Below, piece by piece: positions 26,646 to 37,607 of a stretch of DNA of 48,667 nt. The notes below the pieces were generated by a model. That model was not told the origin of the DNA and did no database searches. It saw only the letters and a list, made by a program, of their open reading frames with translations. The number at the start of each line of letters is the position of its first letter. Within the stretch, counting starts at the first letter, position 1. This stretch comes from Holophagaceae bacterium (GTDB taxonomy: Bacteria; Acidobacteriota; Holophagae; Holophagales; Holophagaceae): the NCBI GenBank assembly GCA_025363715.1, contig JANYLR010000044.1, positions 1 to 48,667 on the forward strand, in the 5' to 3' direction. The translations under genes were made by a program, and so were the position numbers.

Positions 26646-28503
26646 TGTCCGTCCTCTGCTCCTTGCGCTCCTTCTGGGGGCGGCGCCTGCCTCCGCCGAG
26701 GATGTCCGCGCCCTCATGCTCCAGGCCCGGGCCCTCCAGTTGCGGGGCGGGGGTGAGGATCCCACGGCGGCGGCAGCCCTTTACCGGCGTGTAATCGTCC
26801 AGGTGCCTGGTAGCGCCGAGGCGCACCTGCGCCTTTCGGAAGCCCTGCAGGAGCTGCAGGATGCCGATGGCGCCGTGGCCCCCGCGCGGCAGGCCGTGGC
26901 CCTGGCGCCCCAGAACGCCGAGGCCCAGGCCCACCTCGCCCTCCTCCAGTACCAGCGGGCCCAGAAGAATGCCGCGCTGGCACCGGAAGCGGCGAAGGAA
27001 CTGCGTCTGGCCACGAAGCGGCTGCCCCAGGATCCGGAGCTGTGGGCCCGGCTGGGCGAAGTTTCCGAACAGATGAAGGATAACGAAGGCGCGCTCAAGG
27101 CCTGGCTCCGGCTGGGTCGCATGCGCCCGGGCTTCCTCCCTGCCTGGGAGCGGTCCCTTATCCACGCGAGGGCCCTTCAGAATTACGAGGGCAAGCGGGA
27201 GGCCCTGCTGGCCTTGAATGCCCGGAACCCTGAGGATCGCCACCTCCGCCAGCTGGAGGAGCTGGCCCGGGAACAGATCAAGGCCGGGTACCTGGCCCAC
27301 GCCGAGGAAAGCTTCCTGCTCCTGGCCAGCCGAGTGCACGACGAACCGGGCCTGTGGGAGAACGTATCCCTGATCCGGCTGCAGACTGCCCGGTGGCCGG
27401 AGGCCCTCGATTCGCTGGCCAAGGCCGAGGCGATGAAACCCAGCCCCACCCTCACCTTCCACACGGCGCGGGCCCTCATGAACCTGGGCCGCTTTGAGGA
27501 GGCCGAACGCCGGCTGCGGGCCATCGTGGCCCAGGAGGTGGAGCCACAGTGGATCATGGATGGCGCGCCAATGCTGTATTCCGAAGCCCTGCTGCTCCAG
27601 GGCAAGGGCAAGGCCCTGCTGGCCTTCCTGCTGAAGGAACGCCAGCCCCATCCCCGCACCGACGGCGAAGCTCAGGTCTTCAAGACCCAGGCCTTCATCA
27701 GCCTCAATGACTGGAAGAGCGGCCTGGGGGCCTTGAAGGAGGGCATCGCCAAGTACCCCAAGATCCCTTTCTTCCAGCAGGCCGCCAAGCTTCCTCCGAA
27801 ATACCTCGAGTACGCTTTCTTCTCCCGAAAGGAGGCCCGAGCCACCCTGGAACAGCTGCACCTCGAGGGAATGGCCGCCCTCTGGCAGGAGTTCCAGCGC
27901 TGGGACAAGTGCCTGGAGGCCCTCGAGCGGGCCCGCAAGCTCTCGCCGGTGCGGCGGGTGGACATGCTCATCATGGAAAGCCAGGCCTACGATGGGCTCG
28001 ACCGCCACGCGGAATCCCTCGCGGTGCTTCGCGAGGCGCAGGCGCTGGAACCCGCCAACCCCCTGGTCCAGAACAACCTCGGCTACCTGCTGCTGGAGCA
28101 GGATCGTGATCTGGAGGAGGCCGCTGCCCTCATCGAGGCCAGTGCCAAGGCCACCCCGGACAACGGGAATGTGGTGGACAGCCTGGGCTGGGCCCAGTTC
28201 AAGCTGGGCCGAATCGCCGAGGCGGAAGCCACGCTGCGCAAAGCCGTCGAATTGAATCCCTTCAGCCCAGAGGTCCGCAAGCATCTCGGCGAAGTCCTGG
28301 TGAAGCAGGGCAAGCTGGCCGAGGCCGCCGAACAGTGGGATCGGGCCATGGCCTTCGTGTTCCCGGAACGCCCGGCCCTGGAGAAGCGCCTGGGAGAACT
28401 CCGCATCCGCATCGCCAAGGAGCAGGCAGCCAAGACCGAAGCCCCGGCCTCCCTGGCGGTGGTTCCCACGACGAAACCGGATGATGACGAGGACGATCAG
28501 TGA
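26638..28503 (+). CDS. exported tetratricopeptide-repeat protein
   Basis: The GTG at 26638 overlaps the end of aroB by eight bases and has AGGAG seven bases upstream; the frame before it is out-of-frame aroB sequence. The 621-residue product starts with a signal peptide (LLLALLLGAAPASAE) and then consists of many TPR-type helical pairs, with clear consensus repeats such as AEAHLRLSEALQEL, AEAQAHLALLQYQ, NPLVQNNLGYLLLEQ, NVVDSLGWAQFKLGRIAEAE and FSPEVRKHLGEVLVKQGKLAEA. TPR proteins are scaffolds for complexes; in the periplasm they often serve envelope or secretion machinery. The final residues are Asp-rich. It overlaps the next small gene by four bases. Confidence 0.88.
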   Translation: MLDVRPLLLALLLGAAPASAEDVRALMLQARALQLRGGGEDPTAAAALYRRVIVQVPGSAEAHLRLSEALQELQDADGAVAPARQAVALAPQNAEAQAHLALLQYQRAQKNAALAPEAAKELRLATKRLPQDPELWARLGEVSEQMKDNEGALKAWLRLGRMRPGFLPAWERSLIHARALQNYEGKREALLALNARNPEDRHLRQLEELAREQIKAGYLAHAEESFLLLASRVHDEPGLWENVSLIRLQTARWPEALDSLAKAEAMKPSPTLTFHTARALMNLGRFEEAERRLRAIVAQEVEPQWIMDGAPMLYSEALLLQGKGKALLAFLLKERQPHPRTDGEAQVFKTQAFISLNDWKSGLGALKEGIAKYPKIPFFQQAAKLPPKYLEYAFFSRKEARATLEQLHLEGMAALWQEFQRWDKCLEALERARKLSPVRRVDMLIMESQAYDGLDRHAESLAVLREAQALEPANPLVQNNLGYLLLEQDRDLEEAAALIEASAKATPDNGNVVDSLGWAQFKLGRIAEAEATLRKAVELNPFSPEVRKHLGEVLVKQGKLAEAAEQWDRAMAFVFPERPALEKRLGELRIRIAKEQAAKTEAPASLAVVPTTKPDDDEDDQ

Positions 28504-28964
28504 TCCCGCTCCAGACCCCGCCGCCGATCTCCGCCCCCGCACCCGCGACGCCCATCCGCGCCCAGTACGGTTGGGGCTACACCGGCCCCGGCGGGGAAGG
28601 GGTGGGCACCCTCAGCCTGCTGATGGAGCCCGCCAGTGGCCGGCTCATCCTGGAACTGCACGCGCCCGGGGAGCGTCTGGTGCTTCTGGAAGGCGACCAG
28701 GCCTCCGGCTACCGCCTGCAGGTGCCCCGGAACAAGCTCGATCAGCGCGCCGCGACTCTCACTCAGCTGCCGCTGCCCTTCCTGCCCCAGGTGCCCAGCG
28801 TGGAGGCCCTGCTGCGCCTCCTGCGCAGCGGCCAGGGCCCCGGCGTCACCGTGACCAAGAAGGATGCCCAGGGCCCCCTGAAGCTCCACTGGCAGGGCAA
28901 GGATGCCCGCGGCAAGGACGAGCAGGTCTGGCTGGACCGGAGGCGGTGGGAGGGGGGGAAGTAG
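28500..28964 (+). CDS. small hypothetical protein, possibly LolB-like
   Basis: A GTG start overlaps the TPR stop in GTGA. The 154-residue product has a Pro-rich beginning and then a beta-strand pattern (GVGTLSLLMEPAS, GRLILELHAP, GERLVLLEGD, GYRLQVP) with a later LPLPFLPQV and RLLRSG, which recalls the half-barrel fold of LolB and related lipoprotein-binding proteins. It lacks a clear signal peptide or lipobox. In several genomes a TPR protein is followed by lolB, which fits, but the assignment rests on pattern only. Confidence 0.6.
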   Translation: MIPLQTPPPISAPAPATPIRAQYGWGYTGPGGEGVGTLSLLMEPASGRLILELHAPGERLVLLEGDQASGYRLQVPRNKLDQRAATLTQLPLPFLPQVPSVEALLRLLRSGQGPGVTVTKKDAQGPLKLHWQGKDARGKDEQVWLDRRRWEGGK

Positions 28965-28983
28965 CTCCCAGGGGCCGTTCCTG

Positions 28984-29026
28984 CTGAAATCGCCTGCGGC
29001 GATTTCAGTTAGGCGGCTTTGCCGCC
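28984..29026. repeat. two adjacent triloop hairpins at the 3' end of the nuclease gene
   Basis: CTGAAATCGCC-TGC-GGCGATTTCAG (28984-29008) is a perfect 11-pair stem, and GGCGGC-TTT-GCCGCC (29012-29026) a perfect six-pair stem; both have three-base loops. The first overlaps the stop codon of the minus-strand nuclease. Neither is followed by a T run, so they are not ordinary intrinsic terminators. They may stabilise transcript ends or be REP-like elements. Confidence 0.8.
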
Positions 29027-29841
29027 AGGGTGGGCCTTCCCGCCGCGATCCACGCGTTGAGGATGGCATCGCCCAGGTGCTGGCCGGCGAGCTGGAGCTG
29101 CTGCTTCACCACGGGGCCTTGCTTGGCCCAGAAGATCATCCAATAGGCTTGGCCGCGCAGTTTGCCCCGGTTACCCAAGGGCGTGGTACGGTCAGCACCC
29201 TGCTCATCCGCCAGCAGCTGGGGCACCAGGGCGTGGGCGGCCACCAGCCAGTCCCAGGGCCGCTCGAGGAAGGCCTGGTCGGGCTGGGCGGGCAGCACGG
29301 TCAGATCTGCGGCCACGAGGTACCGCTCCACCAGGCTGCTTTCCCAGCGGCTGTGGATACCCTTCTGGCCGGTGAGCTGGCCATCGTGGTTCGTGGTGGT
29401 GTGCAAGGGCACGTGGGCATCGCCGATGTAGTGGCCGAGGATGGCCGTGGCGAAAGCGACGCGGGCCGGGTCGCCGCTGCGGAAGGCGTCCACCAGATCC
29501 CGCCAGCGGTCCTGGATGATCCAGGGCACCACGCCGAGGCGGTAGTACTCGCCGCCGACCCTGGCCTGGGCCTCTTCCAGCGTGCGGGGCAGCCTGGCCG
29601 GATCGCCGTAGGGCTCCATGTCCAGGAAGTGGCGGGGTCCCTCTTTCCGGTCCTGCTTCCAGTGGTCGGGATCCGAGGCGTGGTCGCAGACCTCCGCCTC
29701 GCGCCCCGCGAACCACGTCCGCGGCTCCGCGGGCAGAGACCGGAGGGCCAGGGTCGAGACCACCCGATGGCCCTTGTCGCCCCAGGACCAGAGGGGGGCG
29801 GCGAGGAGGATGACGAAGGTGAGGGTGGAGAGATGGCGCAT
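29005..29841 (-). CDS. secreted S1/P1-type zinc nuclease
   Basis: The 278-residue protein has a signal peptide (1-18) whose predicted cut leaves WGDKGHR at the mature N-terminus. That is the hallmark of S1/P1 nucleases, where the N-terminal Trp and the following His bind zinc. Further ligands appear in order in ASDPDHWKQ, HFLDME, HYIGDAHVPLH and HSRWESS. The family cuts single-stranded DNA and RNA and removes 3' phosphates, using three zinc ions, outside the cytosol. A phosphate- or nucleotide-scavenging role is likely. There is no clear Shine-Dalgarno. Hairpin clusters flank both ends of the gene. A bacterial phospholipase C is a more distant alternative of the same fold. Confidence 0.87.
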   Translation of the reverse strand: MRHLSTLTFVILLAAPLWSWGDKGHRVVSTLALRSLPAEPRTWFAGREAEVCDHASDPDHWKQDRKEGPRHFLDMEPYGDPARLPRTLEEAQARVGGEYYRLGVVPWIIQDRWRDLVDAFRSGDPARVAFATAILGHYIGDAHVPLHTTTNHDGQLTGQKGIHSRWESSLVERYLVAADLTVLPAQPDQAFLERPWDWLVAAHALVPQLLADEQGADRTTPLGNRGKLRGQAYWMIFWAKQGPVVKQQLQLAGQHLGDAILNAWIAAGRPTLAAKPPN

Positions 29842-29862
29842 GGGGTTCGATTGGAGCGCTCC

Positions 29863-29940
29863 GCGGCTACGCCGCAGAGTCGGGACCGGCTTCGCCGGTC
29901 TAAAAGCATGTGTTGTCTATCTCCGCCGCGCAGCGGCGGA
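29863..29940. repeat. three triloop hairpins between lepB and the nuclease gene
   Basis: GCGGC-TAC-GCCGC (29863-29875), GACCGGC-TTC-GCCGGTC (29884-29900) and TCCGCCGC-GCA-GCGGCGGA (29922-29940) are perfect stems of five, seven and eight pairs, all with three-base loops, in the gap between two minus-strand genes. They would separate lepB transcripts from the nuclease gene or stabilise RNA ends. Confidence 0.8.
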
Positions 29941-29953
29941 GCCCGTCCTCGCC

Positions 29954-30835
29954 CTATTCCGGGATGGTCCCGGTGCGATCCCAGCGGGTGCGGGTGAAGA
30001 AGTGGCGGGCGGTGTCGATGAAATCTCCGGCCACATCCGTGGGGCCATCGGGCACGCGGCCGTTGTCGTTGTCGGTGTCGCCCTCGCGGAAGCTCCACCA
30101 CACGATGAAGGGCCGCCCGCGCAGGTGATCCACTGGCAGGAAGCCCCAGTAGCGGCTGTCCATGCTGTTGTCGCGGTTATCGCCCATGGCGAAGACGTGA
30201 CCGGGCGGCACCTTGACGGGACCCAGGCTGTCCTTGAAGCTCTCCTGGATGAGGCTCCCCATGGACTGCATCTGATTGCGTTCGTGCAGGGCCAGTACCT
30301 CGGCATCGGCGTGGCGCCAGAGACCCAAGGGACGCTCGGCTTCGCCCGCGTACCGGGTGGTGGGCCACGGGCCGGGCGTGGGTCCCTCGGGGCTGCGGCC
30401 GAACTGGAATTCGAAGGGGCCCGTGACCTGCTTCCCATTGATGAACAGCCGCTTGTTCTTCATCTCGACGGTATCGCCCGCCAGGGCCACGCAGCGCTTC
30501 ACGTAGTCCTGGTCCCGGTCGATGGGGTAGCGGAAGACGATGATGTCACCCCGCTTCACGCCGCGCATGGGGAAGAGTGCCTCCTCCCAGGCCCACTGGG
30601 GCCGGGCGAAGATGAACTTGTTGGCCAGCAGGTGGTCCCCGATCATCAGGGTGTTCCGCATGGAGGCCGAGGGGATCTTGAACTGCTGGCCCACGAAGGC
30701 CTTGAAGAACAGGATCAGGACCATGGCGAAGCAGATGACTTCGAGGTTATCGCGCACCATGCCCTTTTCGGCACCCGGAGGCAGGGTGATCTCGGGCTCT
30801 TCGGCTGGGTTCGCGGGTTTGGGGGATTCAGCCAC
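29954..30835 (-). CDS. lepB: signal peptidase I
   Basis: This 293-residue inner-membrane protease has one membrane helix (about 31-48), the catalytic serine in IPSASM (Ser58), the general-base lysine in DYVKRCVALAGD (Lys113), and the conserved GHVFAMGDNRDNSMDSRYWG block near residue 220. It removes signal peptides from exported proteins. An insert of about 70 residues separates the Lys box from the GDNRDNS box, as in other Gram-negative enzymes. It is 13 bases after the lipoprotein gene, which overlaps tex, so the three are likely one operon. Confidence 0.96.
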   Translation of the reverse strand: MAESPKPANPAEEPEITLPPGAEKGMVRDNLEVICFAMVLILFFKAFVGQQFKIPSASMRNTLMIGDHLLANKFIFARPQWAWEEALFPMRGVKRGDIIVFRYPIDRDQDYVKRCVALAGDTVEMKNKRLFINGKQVTGPFEFQFGRSPEGPTPGPWPTTRYAGEAERPLGLWRHADAEVLALHERNQMQSMGSLIQESFKDSLGPVKVPPGHVFAMGDNRDNSMDSRYWGFLPVDHLRGRPFIVWWSFREGDTDNDNGRVPDGPTDVAGDFIDTARHFFTRTRWDRTGTIPE

Positions 30836-30848
30836 TTCGACTCCGGGT

Positions 30849-31447
30849 TCAGGGACGCTTGAAGGCGGGGAGGTCGGTGAAGCCGTAGGACACCAGCCGG
30901 TTCACGGCGACCCAGGAACCATTCCGCTCTTCGCGGGTTTCCACTTCGCCGAGGTTGGGCAGGTAGAGGGTCCTGCGCTTCGGCCCTTGCTGGGGTTTGG
31001 CCTCGACCCAGATTCCGATGGGATCCGAAGTGGCGGGCAGGAGCGTGGCCCCATCCCAGGCCGCCCGTCCGACCATGGTGAATTCAGTCCCCCGGTCCAC
31101 CCAGCGGGGTGTGTCCGGGAAATTCGCCGGCAGCAACCGGGCCAGGATCCGGCCGCTTTCTTCGACCAGGTCGAGGCCGCCATCGTGATGGCTGACGAGC
31201 ACGGTGAGGTGGCTGCGGCTGCTGCTCACATCCAGCTTGACGAGGCCAGGACCGCTGAGGGCCATGGTGGAATGGGCCACCCGAACCTGCATCCGGTCTT
31301 CAAGCCGTTGGGACTGGGAGGGGTCCGCGAAGGCCAGCGTCAGGCCTTCCACCCAGGGGCCGTAGACCACCGGAGTGGCCACCCTGGGCTGGCAGGCCAG
31401 GCCGGCCAGCAGCACCGCGGGAACTAGGCAGCGCAGGGCTGAACGCA

Positions 31448-31448
<1 letters not shown>
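30849..31448 (-). CDS. putative lipoprotein of unknown function
   Basis: The ATG (31446-31448) shares one base with the tex stop. The 199-residue product starts with a signal peptide leading to LLAGLACQ, a plausible though imperfect lipobox (Gly rather than Leu/Val at -3). The rest is beta-rich without membrane helices: VVYGPWVEGLTLAFADP, LTVLVSHHDGGLDLVEES, WVDRGTEFTMVG, PIGIWVEAK and RRTLYLPNLGEVE. It looks like a periplasmic or outer-membrane-anchored domain of a family I cannot name. It lies between tex and lepB. Confidence 0.75.
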
Positions 31449-33970
<2,522 letters not shown>

Positions 33971-34130
33971 ACCTGCTCCTTGCATCCCCGCGGGGGGGGC
34001 GAAAGGCGATCATACCAAGGACGGGGCATATGGGTCTGTTTTCAGATCCCCTCGAAATCGACATCGACCTTTCACCGCATGGTTGGCACGCTCAGCCCGG
34101 ATTCCCGTTTCATCGGGAAGAACGCTTCGC

Positions 34131-34230
34131 GAAAGCGGAGGAGAGCGGAGGCGCTGAGGAAAACGGAGAACTGATTTTTCGTTGTGGCTTCTCTCCGCTT
34201 TCCTCTGCTTCTCCGCGAACCTCCGCTTAC
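34131..34230. repeat. imperfect long inverted repeat, purine/pyrimidine-biased arms
   Basis: A purine-rich arm (34131-34169, containing AAGCGGAGG and GAGGAAAACGGAGA) is followed by its imperfect reverse complement (34189-34230, containing TCTCCGCTTTCCTC and CCTCCGCTTAC). RNA from here could fold into a long interrupted hairpin with an AT-rich loop (TGATTTTTCG). It fills most of the gap between tex and the CobW-type gene, and no gene is visible in it. Similar GCGGAGG-rich intergenic repeats occur in other bacteria; here the function is unknown. Confidence 0.65.
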
Positions 34231-34244
34231 ATGCGCTTTCCCAT

Positions 34245-35264
34245 TCAATTCGTCCTCAGGGAGACCTTGCGCCGGGCGCCCTCTGGAGGCACTTCCAGGG
34301 TCCGAAGATCCCTTTTCCATTGGCTGTGATCCAGGTTCGTACCGATGACGACCGCCACGCAGTCCGGGGCGGTGCCGTCCGCGCGCAGGGGCAGGGGCGA
34401 GATTTCGAGCCGGCCATCGGCCAGCTGGAAGGCCCAGCGATCGCTGCCGTCGTTGCGGGTGGCCCAGCCGGCAAAGGCGCAAACCCCCTTGGCCCGCAGC
34501 AGCTCGCCCTGGGCTGGCGGGGCCAGCAGCAGAGCCTCCAGGGCCGCGGGATCCACCGGGTGGTCCCAGTGGAGCGCAAGGGAGCGAGCCTCGGCAAAGC
34601 TGGTGTTGCCAGCGGAGGCCCAGCCTTCCGGCGCCGGCCGTACATCGCCGAGCCAGGGATCTGGGCTGCCCTCGGGCGCCAGGCCGTGTCGCGTGGCGAC
34701 CTGGGGGATATGGCGGAAGGCGCGGCGCAGCTCGCTCTCCCAGGCCACGGCTGCGGAGGGGTCGAGGTCGGATTTGCTGAGGTGGATGAGGCTGGCCAGG
34801 CCAGCCTGGCGATGGAGCAGGGGCTTCGTTTGCAGGTGGTCCACCGGGGCCAGACAGGAGATGACCGTGAGCAGGCCCGCCAGCCGCAGACGGCCTTCAA
34901 GCACTGGTTCGTGTTCGAGATCCAAGAGATCCGTGGGATCGGCGAGGCCCGTGGTTTCGAGCACGACTCGTTCCGGTCGTGTGCCCTCGGGCTGGTCGCA
35001 CCAGGCCTGGAGGGTGGCCACCACGTCATCCCGCAGGCTGCAGCAGACGCAGCCGTTCACCAGGTTCTGGATGCCTGCGAGTTCGGGGCGTTCCGCATCC
35101 ACCAGGGCACCGTCCACGCTGATGGCGCCGAACTCGTTGATGAGCACCGCCACCCGACGCCCTGCCGCGACCTCGGCTTTCAGCAGGCGGTTGACCACGG
35201 TGGTCTTCCCAGCCCCCAGGGGGCCAGTGACGATGAGAATGTCCAGGGGCGCGGGTCGGTCCAT
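34245..35264 (-). CDS. CobW/COG0523-family GTPase, putative metallochaperone
   Basis: The ATG at 35262-35264 starts a 339-residue protein; the open frame before it overlaps waaA on the other strand and is not used. Visible are the Walker A GPLGAGKTT, NEFGAISVDGALV, the metal-binding GCVCCSLRDD (CxCC), the Walker B-like VLETTGLADP, the guanine-specificity LSKSDLD, and a C-terminal CobW_C-like beta domain. Members deliver Zn2+ or other metals to target enzymes using GTP. The partner cannot be told from context. No Zur-type operator was recognised. It is divergent from waaA, with only 45 bases between. Confidence 0.88.
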   Translation of the reverse strand: MDRPAPLDILIVTGPLGAGKTTVVNRLLKAEVAAGRRVAVLINEFGAISVDGALVDAERPELAGIQNLVNGCVCCSLRDDVVATLQAWCDQPEGTRPERVVLETTGLADPTDLLDLEHEPVLEGRLRLAGLLTVISCLAPVDHLQTKPLLHRQAGLASLIHLSKSDLDPSAAVAWESELRRAFRHIPQVATRHGLAPEGSPDPWLGDVRPAPEGWASAGNTSFAEARSLALHWDHPVDPAALEALLLAPPAQGELLRAKGVCAFAGWATRNDGSDRWAFQLADGRLEISPLPLRADGTAPDCVAVVIGTNLDHSQWKRDLRTLEVPPEGARRKVSLRTN

Positions 35265-35309
35265 CCATCCATGATGCCGCTCGCTGCAGAAATATGAGAG
35301 CGTTGAAGG

Positions 35310-36560
35310 GTGGATTCTCTCGATCTCAGCTACCGCCTGGCCGTCTCCCTGGCCGGTGCCGCCGCCCGGGCTTGTGCCCGGGCCCTGCCGGGGGGCTGGC
35401 GGCTGCGCCTGGAGGCCGAGGCGCCCGAGCTGCCCGCGGGCCGCTGGATCTGGCTGCACGCGGTGAGCGTGGGCGAACTGCTGCTGGCCGACGGCCTCCT
35501 GGGTCGGCTGCGCGATGCCGGCCACCGGGTCCACCTGAGCACCGGCACCCCTGCGGGCCTGGATCTGCTGGCGCGCCGCCTTTCAGACTGGGATGGCGGC
35601 ACAGGCCGGATCAGCGGTGGTGCCTTCCCCCTGGACGATGCCGCCGGACTGAGGCCCTTCCTGCGCCAGGCACCGGGCGCTTTCATCGCCCTGGAGACGG
35701 AGCTCTGGCCGGGGTTGCTGGAGACCCTCGCCTCCCGTGATATTCCGGGGCTCGTGGTGAACGGGCGCCTGACGGAGAAATCGCTCCGGCGCGGCGGGCC
35801 CTGGCTGCGGCGGGCGGCCTCGCGGCTCAGCCTGGTGGCCGCCCGGGACGAGCAGAGTGCCGAAGCTTTCCGCCTGCTGGGCGCCCCACGGGTGGCTCTG
35901 GGCGGCAACCTGAAGGCGGACCTTCCCCCACCGCGGCCCCTGCATGCGGGCTGGACCGCGCTACGGGAAGCCTGGGCCGGCGCGCCGGTGCTGGTGGTCG
36001 GGAATACCGTGGAAGGTGAGGAAGATCTGCTGGTGTCGGCCTGGTTGGCGGCCCGGGCCCAGACGCCGGGCCTGCGGCTGATCCTCGCGCCCCGGCAGCC
36101 CCGGCGCTTCGAGGCGGTGGCGCGGAGGTTCGCAGACCAGGGACTGGCCTTTCGCCGGGCCTCCGAGACCTGGCCAGAGGAGATTGCCTGGCACAGTACC
36201 GAGGTGCTCCTGCTGGACACCCTGGGTGAACTGCCCGCCGCCTACGCGGAGGGCACCCTGGCCCTGGTGGCCGGGGGCTGGGGCGCGGTGGGCGGGCACA
36301 ATCCCCTGGAGGCCGTGCGGGCTGGACTCCCCACGGCCATGGGTCCCGGTTACGCCAACTTCGAGGACCTGGTGCAGCCCCTTCGATTGGCAGGCCGCCT
36401 GGAGGTGGTGGCCGCGAATGGACTTGCCCCCTGGTTGCTGGCCATCTTGCACCAGGCACCACTCCGATCCGCTGGCCCCACACCGCTTCCGGAAGCCCTG
36501 ACCGGGGCCCTGGACCGGACCTGGGCGTTGATCGCGCCCCATCTTCCCCCGGTTGGATAG
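35310..36560 (+). CDS. waaA: 3-deoxy-D-manno-octulosonic acid (Kdo) transferase
   Basis: The start is a GTG at 35310. The 416-residue protein has an N-terminal segment for membrane association (YRLAVSLAG) and the GT-B glycosyltransferase pattern of WaaA/KdtA: WIWLHAVSVGELLLA, STGTPAGLDLL, ALETELWPGLL, VNGRLTEKSL, ALGGNLKAD, VVGNTVEGEEDLL, LILAPRQPRRFE and the acceptor-site GGWGAVGGHNPLEAV. It attaches Kdo to lipid IVA at the inner membrane face, which shows that the host makes lipopolysaccharide. Length is normal. Confidence 0.94.
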   Translation: MDSLDLSYRLAVSLAGAAARACARALPGGWRLRLEAEAPELPAGRWIWLHAVSVGELLLADGLLGRLRDAGHRVHLSTGTPAGLDLLARRLSDWDGGTGRISGGAFPLDDAAGLRPFLRQAPGAFIALETELWPGLLETLASRDIPGLVVNGRLTEKSLRRGGPWLRRAASRLSLVAARDEQSAEAFRLLGAPRVALGGNLKADLPPPRPLHAGWTALREAWAGAPVLVVGNTVEGEEDLLVSAWLAARAQTPGLRLILAPRQPRRFEAVARRFADQGLAFRRASETWPEEIAWHSTEVLLLDTLGELPAAYAEGTLALVAGGWGAVGGHNPLEAVRAGLPTAMGPGYANFEDLVQPLRLAGRLEVVAANGLAPWLLAILHQAPLRSAGPTPLPEALTGALDRTWALIAPHLPPVG

Positions 36561-36583
36561 AATCTCGCCCACAGGGAGCCTTC

Positions 36584-37495
36584 ATGAACCGACGGGCCGC
36601 GCACATCCTGCTGATCGACGATGATCCAGAGGTCCTGGACATGGTGCATTCGGCCCTGGCCCACTACGGGATGGAGGTGCACGCCTATCCGGATGCCGCC
36701 CAGGCTCTGGAGCTGATCCAGAACCCCTCGGCTCCGGAGTTTGATCTGGTCATCACCGATATCAACATGGATGGCCTCGATGGGTTCGACGTCATCCACA
36801 AGGTGAAAACCCTGCAGCCCCGGCTGCCCGTGGTGCTGATGACGGGGCAGGCCTCCGTGGACTACGCCATCCGCGCCATGCGCATGGGCGCCTCGAACCT
36901 GTTCATGAAGCCCGTGGCCATCCGGGACCTGGTGCAGAGCGTGTTCCACCTGGTGGACCTGCACCGGGAGATCCGCCTGGCGGACGACGGGCTGCGGGGC
37001 CTGGTGAACGAGCGCCGCCACTTCCTCTTCCGATCCGACGAGCTGGACGTGCCCAGCCTAGTGCGGCATCTGACGGACCGCCTGGTGCCCATGGGCTTTG
37101 CTTCCATGAGCAACCTGGACGTCATCGCCATGGCCTTCCACGAGGCACTGGTGAACTCCCTGGAGCACGGCAACCTCGAGCTGGAGTCCTCCCTCAAGGG
37201 GGACCTCTTCGCCCTGGAGGATCCCTACACCAAGCTGCGCGAGGCGCGGATGGCGGACCCGGCCTATGCGGGCCGCCTCATCGAGGTGCGGCTGGCCATG
37301 GATACCGAACGCTTCGAACTCGAGATCAGCGATGAAGGCAAAGGTTTCGATGCCAGCCGCATGGGGCCCCTGTCCGGGGACTCCGAGATGGCCCCCCACT
37401 GCGGCCGGGGCCTCCCGCTCATCCTGCTGGTCATGGACGAGGTGCACTTCAACGACAAGGGGAACCAAATCCGGTTGGTCCTCCGGCGAAAGTGA
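36584..37495 (+). CDS. receiver-domain protein with C-terminal HATPase (RsbW-like) domain
   Basis: CAGGGAG precedes the ATG at 36584, and TAGAAT (36551-36556) is a candidate -10. The 303-residue product has an N-terminal receiver domain (acidic DDD at 12-14, phospho-acceptor Asp59 in LVITDINMDG, conserved Thr/Lys blocks LMTGQ and FMKPV) and, after a linker, a GHKL ATPase domain of the RsbW/SpoIIAB kind with HEALVNSLEHGN (about 186-197) and DEGKGFD (about 250). The family couples phosphorylation to a serine kinase/anti-anti-sigma switch. No anti-sigma antagonist or sigma factor is adjacent, so the partner is unlinked. Confidence 0.88.
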   Translation: MNRRAAHILLIDDDPEVLDMVHSALAHYGMEVHAYPDAAQALELIQNPSAPEFDLVITDINMDGLDGFDVIHKVKTLQPRLPVVLMTGQASVDYAIRAMRMGASNLFMKPVAIRDLVQSVFHLVDLHREIRLADDGLRGLVNERRHFLFRSDELDVPSLVRHLTDRLVPMGFASMSNLDVIAMAFHEALVNSLEHGNLELESSLKGDLFALEDPYTKLREARMADPAYAGRLIEVRLAMDTERFELEISDEGKGFDASRMGPLSGDSEMAPHCGRGLPLILLVMDEVHFNDKGNQIRLVLRRK

Positions 37496-37519
37496 ATGTT
37501 CAGGTTCCACCCAGCCGGG

Positions 37520-37540
37520 CGCGCGGGCTGCGCCCGCGCG
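37520..37540. repeat. GC-rich triloop hairpin upstream of the bidirectional terminator
   Basis: CGCGCGGGC-TGC-GCCCGCGCG is a perfect nine-pair stem with a three-base loop, five bases before the long terminator hairpin. It probably assists termination of the receiver-ATPase transcript and belongs to the same triloop class as the hairpins around the nuclease gene. Confidence 0.75.
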
Positions 37541-37544
37541 TGAA

Positions 37545-37574
37545 CGAAAAACGCGGCCAAGGCCGCGTTTTTCG
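37545..37574. terminator. strong bidirectional intrinsic terminator
   Basis: CGAAAAACGCGGCC (37545-37558), loop AA, GGCCGCGTTTTTCG (37561-37574) form a perfect 14-pair stem with an A run on one side and a T run on the other. It lies between convergent genes and would end transcription from both the receiver-ATPase gene and trxA. Confidence 0.92.
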
Positions 37575-37607
37575 CATGGACGATAGAAGGTCTGGAACCG
37601 GGACCTC

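Noticed and set aside
26191..28542. A 783-residue minus-strand open frame opposite aroB and the TPR gene
   Set aside because: Shadow; the plus-strand aroB and TPR products carry the conserved motifs and the overlapping starts.
28984..29008. An intrinsic terminator for the nuclease or LolB-like gene
   Set aside because: The 11-pair stem is perfect but no T run follows on either strand.
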